64,000 nt of DNA from Mixophyes australis (lineage: Eukaryota > Chordata > Amphibia > Anura > Limnodynastidae). How positions within the stretch are numbered: position 1 is the stretch's first letter; the number at the start of each line of letters is the position of its first letter. The DNA lies in the NCBI GenBank assembly GCA_036250195.1, contig JAVHZZ010000005.1, forward strand, positions 126,050,098 to 126,114,097, read 5' to 3'. The translations under genes and the position numbers were made by a program. Shown here piece by piece: positions 57,506-64,000 of this stretch. The notes under the pieces were generated by a model, which made no database searches, was not told the origin of the DNA, and saw nothing but the letters and a program-made list of their open reading frames with translations.

Positions 57506-59026
57506 TGTGGAAACGCCGGCTCCACAGATTGGCCGCGGGCCAATCACGGCGCCCGGCCACGGACCAATCACGGCTCCCGGCCGTGATGAGGTCATAGGGG
57601 AGCGCCCGGCCCAGGGATATGGTCGGCGCCCACGTGGAGGCCAGGCAGTGCGGTGGGCAGTGGAGCTGGAGAGAGGAAGACCTGAGAGAGCAGCAGGAGC
57701 AGCAGCAGGGACACAGTCGGACCCAGCAGCAGCAGCCACCGCAGCAGACATCACCAGGACCAGTCCAGACAGAGAGCCCTTGTCAGGGCTAAGAGCTAAA
57801 CTGTCTGGTGAAGGCAGAGCAGAGCAGATAGCCGCGGAGCCAGAGCACGGCAGGGAGTCCGGGCGGACAGCACTAGCAGGACCGAAGAGGAGCTACGCTG
57901 AAGTCGCGAGCGGAGGACCTAGACCAGGTAAGACCCCAGTGGGGACCACCTCTCCCGGGCCCACGCACGCATTCTAACTGTCATTATTCACTCAGGCCCA
58001 GGGCCTTCTTCCTTCGGCCATTAGGTCCGCCCTCCCGTTTGGTAGCCCTCATTAGGCCACATAGGGCACCAGGCCCTGAGTCGTCCCCATAGGGCACCTG
58101 GCCCTGAGTAGACCCCCTGGAGCGCTAGCCCCTCAGGTCACCCCCAGGTTTTAGGCCCCGGCGGTAGAAGCCTGCCTTTGTTTCCCCCTCTCCCTTTTCC
58201 TATCAGTATCACCCCCGTGGGGGCAGAGTAGGGTAGGAACGCACACACGTCTGTATTGATATTGTCTGTGGTCATTGGGGTATTGTACTGTGCCATTAAT
58301 AGTGTCGTGGGTATTGTACTGTGCAATTGAGTATTGTATTGGGGGCATTGTACTGTTGTGGGTGGGCTTGTACGGGGTAGTGGGTGGTTGGGGTGTGTTG
58401 TGTCTCCCCGCAGGGGTCGGAAGGTGGTGTGTTGGGACTGATCGCTGGGTGGGCTTAACTCGTCCCCTGGCCGTGCGTACGGCCTGGGAGGGGCAATTGG
58501 GGCGAGCTACGTCCCACCCCAGGGAGAAGGACTGCATAGGGTCTCCCAAGCCGGTAAGTACTGCCTATCCCCCTCCCCTTCCCCTTCCGTGTAGACTCAA
58601 GGTAGGGCAGGCCCTTGGGCGGCGGTGTGGCACGACTTCTTCGCGGGCTGAGGGAGATCAGGGTCCCCCTCAATGCCTTGGAAGTAGTGTAGCACAGCCC
58701 TTCTGAGTTCCGAGGGCGGTCCGGGCGTTCCGCGGTTCCAATGGGGCAGTGCAGCCCTGCCCTTGTGCGTTCCGGGGTTGGTCACGGTCGTCCACGGTTC
58801 CATTGGGGTGTCTGGCCTGGGCTCCGGCAAGGTTGCCTGACGGTCCCAGGGCAGACGGTGTCTCGAGGGGTAACACGGAGTCCGCCCGCACGCCAGCAGA
58901 ATACTGACGGTTCCGGTTGGGGACTGTGATACCCCACGGTGCACCGCCGGAAGAGTGAGTCTTGTCCCCACATTCGGGTGGCCCTCCCCAGTGTGTAGTA
59001 CGGAGTTCGGGCGAGAACCTTCTCTC
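57506..59026 (+). repeat. Inverted, 3'-truncated LTR copy
   Basis: It is the inverse of 62942-61421 for about 1.52 kb, with a few percent substitutions and a difference in the number of CCAAT-box repeats. Homology stops in the TTCTCT stretch near 59026, where pol sequence begins. The part of the LTR with the poly(A) signal and U5 is absent. Confidence 0.9.
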
Positions 59027-60159
59027 TCCGGCACGTCTGTGCCCGTATGGATCTCGTGTTCCATTTGATCCGTTAGCCCGAAATTATCCTCGTGTCGGGA
59101 GAACACCCGCTGTCTTCTCCACAGCATCTCTTCCAGTTGTTGGATTTCGTTCGGCGGTAGGTCACCTTCCGACACATCCATGCTCTCGCGGATTACCCAT
59201 CCGTTCCAGGTGGAGGTGGGTTGTTCCGGGGGGGCTATTTGGACTACCATGGTCCACGGTCTCTGGGGGTCCGGGGACAACGACACGTCTTGAGTGGTTT
59301 CCATCTCTTCCTTGGCGGTCGGGTGGATCAGGGCCAGCAGGGTGTTGGGTGCTATTTTTTGCGGTTGGTCGCCCATATTGCAGAAGCGAACGGGGACTCG
59401 TCCCTGCCATATCCTGGCCAGCGCGCGGCCAACCATGGGCGCCCTCTGATGGCCCTCCTCCGCCTCGCCTGAGACTACCGGTTCGAGGAGCACTTCCCGG
59501 CCTTCTAGTCTCTGCTTGGTCCCCACTCTCATCCACAACAAGAGTTCCTGTCGAGGGGGGATGACCACCTCCTGGCGATAGTTAGTGCAGATGGATCCCA
59601 GGGGAGCGGGGCGGCCTTTGGGGAGTGCTGGGACTCGCAGGCGGGTCACCTGCTGAAGTGCCTGTTGGACAGGTCGTTGGACCCCCTGTTTCTTCCAGTA
59701 AGCAGGACCCTTCTCGGACCACAGCACATGATCCAATCCTCGGAGGATGTTCATTCCCAGAATCACGGGACCATGTCGTAGTTCCGGGCTGTCTATGACC
59801 ACGATGCCCTGTTTTCCCAACGGGCGCCCGTAGAGTTCCACCTCCATCCACACGACCGCGACCACAGGGATGGGTAGGTTATTGGCAGCCGTGAGATGAA
59901 TCCAGTCCCCCGTCTGGGCCTGTTGCAGATGCTGATAGTGTTTTTGGAAACAGGCTGCCGTCATCATGGTGACCTGGGATCCGGTGTCTAATAGACACCG
60001 CTGGTTGTGACCCTGAAAGCGAGCCACAACTACGAGACACTCTCCTACCAATTCTGCTGAATGGACAATCAGCCGCTCCGGGTTGGCTTCCCTTGTGGTA
60101 GGTCCCATTACCGCAAGGATTTCTAGTTTAAAGCCAGCCTGGGTGCGTCGTTGGGGCAA
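59027..60159 (-). pseudogene. pol: Ty3/gypsy protease and start of pol, truncated
   Basis: The minus-strand frame starts near 60159, overlapping gag. It has the aspartic protease motif CLLDTGSQVTMM (about 59990) and the C-terminal protease motif VILGMNIL (about 59750). A linker continues to the conserved pre-RT segment VFSRHEDNFGLTDQMEHEI, and pol stops at about 59027 before the first RT motif, where the inverted LTR copy begins. The frame happens to stay open into that copy (to 58597), so the last 140 codons or so are not native. RT, RNase H and integrase are absent. Confidence 0.9.
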
Positions 60160-61097
60160 TTACGGGCCAGATGTCCAACTTGCCCACATTGCCAACACCG
60201 GGGCCCGTCCGGTGGACGTCGCCGCGGGGCGTCCCTGGGTCCATTTTGTGTGTACTCTCTGTCTTCGCGGCCGGACGGCCTTCCCTCGATCTGCTTCTGC
60301 ATTCGTCCCATGTCTGCCTTCATCTGTAGAATTACGTCTGTCAGGTCTCGGATGCATCCTTCCCAGGGTGCGGCGGTCACTGGGATGGGGACGAGGGCCT
60401 GCTGCACTGCAACGGTGCTCGAGCCGCCGCGGGTATTGTTGTCCCGGGCGATGGCCGTGGTTTGTGCTTGATGGAAGGACATGCTAGGCAATAATTCCAA
60501 TCGGTCCTGCATATAGGTTCTGAGGTGCTCACTACGTAGGCCGTTGATAAATTGGTCTCGTAGTACGGTATCTGTTTCTCCCAATACTTTAGTATTCTTT
60601 TTCTTTAAATTCGCCAGCAGGCCTTGGAGGGCTATAGCGAATTTGGGGACGGTCTCATCCTCTCGCTGAAATCGTGTGAAGAACCGTTTGCGCAGGGTCG
60701 CGATTGTAGACGTGTCTCCGTACACGTCGCGTAAGACCCTCAAAACAGCCGCCAAAGTCTTCTGCTGCTCCGGCTCGCATAGAAGCGCGGCTTGGCGGGC
60801 ATCCCCCTCCAGGGCGAGCACCGCCACCTCCGCCTGCATATCTGGGGGCACGCCATATAGTCGGACGGCCATTTGTAGTTGCCCCTCCCATTCGGCAAAC
60901 GTTTTATTTTCACCATCGAAGTTCGGTACGTGGGAGAGAGCTGCTCCTATCACTACCACTCTGGAGCGCTCTACCGGCTCCCATACTTGCCCCAAGTCGT
61001 GTGTCGCTTCTCCCAAAAGAATCGGCGGGCTTCCTTCGCTCGCCACCCTTCCAGACGGGCGATCCTCTTGGGCGGTGTTGTCACCCTTGTCTTCCAT
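60123..61097 (-). CDS. gag: Ty3/gypsy Gag with CCHC knuckle
   Basis: An uninterrupted minus-strand frame of 324 codons starts with ATG about 16 bp after the primer site. The N-terminal half is a Ty3/gypsy capsid, with NFDGENKTFAEWEGQL, ALEGDARQAALL, VLRDVYGD and FFTRFQREDETVPKFA in the usual order. The C-terminal half has a helical stretch (DLTDVILQMKADMGRMQK), a basic Arg/Pro-rich part and one zinc knuckle CWQCGQVGHLARNCP. The frame overlaps the protease frame by 37 nt in another register, the normal set-up for ribosomal frameshifting. No disabling lesion is visible. Gag would form the particle shell and bind RNA. Confidence 0.92.
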   Translation of the reverse strand: MEDKGDNTAQEDRPSGRVASEGSPPILLGEATHDLGQVWEPVERSRVVVIGAALSHVPNFDGENKTFAEWEGQLQMAVRLYGVPPDMQAEVAVLALEGDARQAALLCEPEQQKTLAAVLRVLRDVYGDTSTIATLRKRFFTRFQREDETVPKFAIALQGLLANLKKKNTKVLGETDTVLRDQFINGLRSEHLRTYMQDRLELLPSMSFHQAQTTAIARDNNTRGGSSTVAVQQALVPIPVTAAPWEGCIRDLTDVILQMKADMGRMQKQIEGRPSGREDREYTQNGPRDAPRRRPPDGPRCWQCGQVGHLARNCPNDAPRLALN

Positions 61098-61132
61098 AGC
61101 TACCTGTCGGGATCCTGCCGACTACGCCAAAA

Positions 61133-62942
61133 TGTGAGGGCGGTACTCCCGAAGAACGTCTCGGAGAGTCCCCTGTAACTAGAGGAAAGGTTCTCACCTG
61201 ATCCCGAGGGTCGCTACGGGCGGGACCCGTCAAGTGGAGGAGACTTCCGCTGCAGTCACGGTCCCCCCTGCAGGCGAGAGGAACAGAGGCACGAATAGAA
61301 CAGGGGGAGGGAAGGAAGGGGCTGTCCGGAATGCCGCCCAGGAACAGAGGGTTACTCAGCCCCGCTTGGCGACTCTCCGTTTTATTCTGGCCAAGCCACG
61401 TGGCTCCAAGAGGTCTGGGTAGAGAACGTTCTCGCCCGAACTCCCTACTCCCCATTGGGGAGGACCACCCGAATGTGGGGACAAGACTCACTCTGCCGGC
61501 GGTGCGCCGCGGGGTATCACAGTCCCCAACCGGAACCGTCAGTATTCTGCCAGCGTGCGGGCGGACTCCGTCTTACCCCTCGAGACACCGCCTGCCCTGG
61601 GACCGTCAGGCAACCTTGCCGGAGCCCAGGCCAGACACCCCAATGGAACCGTGGACGACCGTGACCAACCCCGGAACGCACAAGGGCAGGGCTGCACTGC
61701 CCCAGTGGAACCGCGGAACGCCCGGACCGGCCTCGGAACTCAGAAGGGCTGTGCTACACTACTTCCAAGGCATTGAGGGGGACCCTGATCTCCCTCAGCC
61801 CGCGAAGAAGTCGTGCCACACCGCCGCCCAAGGGCCTGCCCTACCTCGAGTCTACACGGAAGGGGAAGGGGAGGGGGATAGGCAGTACTTACCGGCTTGG
61901 GAGACCCTACGCAGCCCTTCTCCCTGGGGTGGGACGTAGCTCGCCCCAATTGCCCCTCCCAGGCCGTACGCACGGCCAGGGGACGAGTTAAGCCCACCCA
62001 GCGATCAGTCCCAACACACCACCTTCCGACCCCTGCGGGGAGACACAACACACCCCAACCACCCACTACCCCGTACAAGCCCACCCACAACAGTACAATG
62101 CCCCCAATACAATACTCAATTGCACAGTACAGTACCCCAATGACCTCAGACAATATCAATACAGACGTGTGTGCGTTCCTACCCTACTCTGCCCCCACGG
62201 GGGTGATACTGATAGGAAAAGGGAGAGGGGGAAACAAAGGCAGGCTTCTACCGCCGGGGCCTAAAGCCTGGGGGTGACCTGAGGGCCTAGCGCTCCAGGG
62301 GGTCTACTCAGGGCCAGGTGCCCTATGGGGACGACTCAGGGCCTGGTGCCCTATGTGGCCTAATGAGGACTACCAAATGGGAGGGCGGACCTAATGGCCG
62401 AAGGAAGAAGGCCCTGGGCCCGAGTGAATAATGACCGATAGAATTCGGGCGTGGGCCCGGGAGAGGTGGTCCCCACTGGGGTCTTACCTGGTCTAGGTCC
62501 TCCGCTCGCGACGTCAGCGTAGCTCCTCTTCGGTCCTGCTAGTGCTGTCCACCCGGACTCCCTGCCGTGCTCTGGCTCCGCGGCTATCTGCTCTGCTCTG
62601 CCTTCACCAGACAGATTAGCTCTTAGCCCTAACAAGGGCTCTCTGTCTGGACTGGTCCTGGTGATGTCTGCTGCGGTGGCTGCTGCTGCTGGGTCCGACT
62701 GTGTCCCTGCTGCTGCTCCTGCTGCTCTCTCAGGTCTTCCTCTCTCCAGCTCCACTGCCCACCGCACTGCCTGGCCTCCACGTGGGCGCCGACCATACCG
62801 ACCATATCCCTGTGTCGGGCGCTCCCCTATGACCTCATCACGGCCGGGAGCCGTGATTGGTCCGTGGCCGGGCGCCGGGATTGGTCCGCGGCCGGGCGCC
62901 GTGATTGGCTTGCGGCCAATCTGTGGAGCCGGCGTTTCCACA
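61133..62942 (-). mobile_element. LTR of the Ty3/gypsy element, 1810 bp
   Basis: On the minus strand it begins TGTGGAAACG and ends CCCTCACA. The upstream part is GC-rich with repeated GACCAATC/GCCAATC boxes within a 23-bp repeat, as in a U3 promoter. AATAAA (minus) is at 61386-61381, leaving a U5 of about 250 bp. A primer-site-like TGGCGTAGTCGGCAGG follows three bases after the end (61129-61114). Splice-donor-like CAGGTAAGA and CCGGTAAGT and an acceptor-like CCCCGCAG lie inside. A reading frame near the LTR start is open but lacks an ATG. Confidence 0.75.
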
Positions 62943-63132
62943 GGGGCAACAGATGATAGTCAGCTAGTTATGGTATATCTCTATTACAGCATATGCGAAC
63001 AAATATCTGCTTAGGTTAATTCATAGGCATCATGAGGAATGGTTGGGCAGAAAACACTAAATAATACCTAATAGGTTGCAATTCAATGCTAATTAGAGTG
63101 TTTGTTTATCCAAGCCCATTATCAGCCTATGT

Positions 63133-64000
63133 CGGCGGTTCCCAAAGTGTGCGCCCAGGGGCGCTCTCACTGGGGTGCCGCGAGCCAGCTATAGGAAAAC
63201 ACAAAGAGCACGTAAACTTACCAATCCGTGCGGCGCCGGGACCCAGCAGACTCCTCTCTCCCGCAGCTGTCACTGAATATCGACGTCAGGATTGGTAAGT
63301 TTATGTGCTCTTTGTTTTTTCCTATAGCTGGCTCGCGGCAGAGGAGTGAGAGACAGAGGGGCAGACAGCGGGCAGACAGAGGGGCAAAGGAGGGTGACAG
63401 CGGGCAGACAGAGGGGCAAAGGAGGGTGACAGCGGGCAGACAGAGGGGCAAAGGAGGGTGACAGCGGGGCAGACAGAGGGGCAGACAGCGGGCAGACAGA
63501 GGGGCAAAGGAGGGTGACAGCGGAGCAGACAGAGGGGCAGACAGCGGGGCAGTAAGCAGGGCAGACAGCGGGCAGACAGAGGGGCAAAGGAGGGTGACAG
63601 CGGTGCCGACAGCGGGGCAGACAGAGTGGCAAAGGAGGGTGACAGAGGGGCAGACAGCGGACAGACAGAGGGGCAAAGGAGGGTGACAGCGGGGCAGACA
63701 GCGGGCAGACAGAGGGGCAAAGGAGGGTGACAGCGGGGCAGACAGCGGGCAGACAGAGGGGCAAAGGAGGGTGACAGCGGGGCAGAGGAGTGTGACAGAG
63801 GGGCAGAGGAGTGTGACAGAGGGGCAGACAGAGGGGCAGAGGAGTGTGTCAGAGGGGCAGAGGAGTGTGACAGCGGGGCAGACAGAGGGGCAAAGGAGGG
63901 TGACAGCGGGTCAGAAAGCGGGTCAGACAGCGGGCAGACAGAGGGGCAAAGGAGGGTGACAGAGGGGCAGACAGAGGGGCAAAGGAGGGTGACAGCGGGG
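63133..64000 (+). mobile_element. Start of a hAT-like element, incomplete at window end
   Basis: The Penelope arm is broken after GCCTATGT (63125-63132) by CGGCGGTTCCCAAAGTGTGC, resembling the CAG-type GGTTCCCAAA ends of known non-autonomous hAT families. It contains a hairpin: GCGAGCCAGCTATAGGAAAA through ACTTACCAATCC at 63180-63228 is the inverse of 63288-63337. It then passes into a minisatellite. The other end lies outside the window. Confidence 0.6.
63347..64000 (+). repeat. GGGGCAGACAG / GGCAAAGGAGGGTGACAGCG minisatellite
   Basis: Irregular higher-order array of two short modules (GACAGAGGGGCAAAGGAGGG plus TGACAGCGGGCA) repeated to the end of the window. Several long Leu/Pro/Cys-rich frames on the minus strand and Gly/Gln-rich ones on the plus strand arise from this array only. 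Confidence 0.92.

Larger units (their letters stand above)
57506..62942 (-). mobile_element. Ty3/gypsy element with one LTR and an inverted LTR copy, 4-bp TSD
   Basis: The whole unit is 5437 bp. Both ends are the same LTR start: TGTGGAAACGCCGG at the left and its inverse CCGGCGTTTCCACA at the right. GGGG is present on both sides (57502-57505 and 62943-62946) but only once in the uninterrupted target seen at 42553 and 56293. In minus orientation the order is: LTR (62942-61133), primer site, gag, protease and start of pol, then an inverted 1.52-kb LTR copy (59026-57506). RT, integrase and the normal second LTR are missing. Confidence 0.85.
56665..63132 (+). mobile_element. Penelope pseudo-LTR, inverted arm 2 (split by a Ty3/gypsy element)
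   Basis: The parts 56665-57505 and 62943-63132 together are the inverse of about 43390 down to 42370. Arm 1 and arm 2 thus form a large inverted repeat. The spacer, 56665-56960, corresponds to pseudo-LTR sequence that arm 1 lacks. The arm is cut by the hAT-like element at 63133. Confidence 0.85.

Noticed and set aside
57507..57977. Open frame near the LTR start, also present in the right arm (62941-62360)
   Set aside because: It begins with GTG rather than ATG and lies in the GC-rich LTR promoter part. It is kept open in both arms mainly because they are copies. I do not call a gene, though the length is noted.
57506..62942. Inverted arms as an assembly artefact
   Set aside because: The arms differ by scattered substitutions and by CCAAT-repeat number, and a clean 4-bp target duplication flanks the unit. 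A collapsed or mirrored assembly would give identical arms.
63218..63764. Several long overlapping Leu/Pro/Ser/Cys-rich minus-strand frames
   Set aside because: They read through a short-unit minisatellite in all registers. Composition and periodicity come from the repeat, not from a protein.
1..64000. Host protein-coding exons or a new multi-gene system
   Set aside because: Every coding segment with a recognisable signature belongs to a transposable element or endogenous retrovirus, except one 25-residue zinc-finger-like scrap too short to support a gene.

Overview
This window looks like repeat-dense intergenic or intronic DNA from a vertebrate, most likely an anuran amphibian. I found no intact host protein gene, rRNA, CRISPR array or bacterial-type operon. 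The organism call rests on the repertoire: CR1 and L2 LINEs, a tRNA-headed SINE sharing the L2 tail, an L1-like LINE, a Penelope-like element, Ty3/gypsy elements with SCAN-type gag, class I-like endogenous retroviruses and many hAT and MITE insertions. This mix is typical of frog genomes. It is inference from memory, with no database search behind it.

Layout. 1-1430: end of a retroviral env with a complete 3' LTR. 2000-5508: L2 and CR1 fragments, the CR1 sitting in the L2 tail. 5509-9578 (minus): an LTR element whose internal reading frame is a long coiled coil, split by a hAT insertion. 9657-10150: a solo LTR inside a TA repeat. 13143-17391: a decayed class I-like ERV (RNase H, integrase, env anchor, 3' LTR) carrying a SINE. 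17430-18129: a minisatellite. 18549-19645: another LTR with leader and a short Cys-rich frame. 21591-24433: a Gmr1-like Ty3/gypsy fragment in a local duplication. 27245-35340: an L1-like LINE split by a 2.9-kb hAT element. 36661-38348: several LTR pieces in both orientations. 40112-42021 (minus): a SCAN-type gag remnant. 42022-63132: a Penelope-like element with direct and inverted pseudo-LTRs, invaded by a 6.3-kb hAT element, a 1.4-kb hAT MITE and a 5.4-kb Ty3/gypsy element. 63133-64000: the start of another hAT-like element running into a minisatellite that continues past the window.

Relations between parts. The nesting order can be read directly because uninterrupted copies of the targets exist in the window and because five hAT insertions carry perfect 8-bp target-site duplications. 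None of the coding regions looks functional as it stands: all are truncated, frameshifted or carry stops, although several single-domain frames remain open. The strongest unusual structure is the Ty3/gypsy element at 57506-62942. It has one 1.8-kb LTR plus an inverted, truncated copy of that LTR at its other end, yet the whole unit is bounded by a clean 4-bp target duplication. Other notable items are a 41-bp pol segment duplicated exactly at a SINE 5' junction, a Gmr1-type domain order, the coiled-coil internal frame, and a minisatellite family shared by two distant loci.
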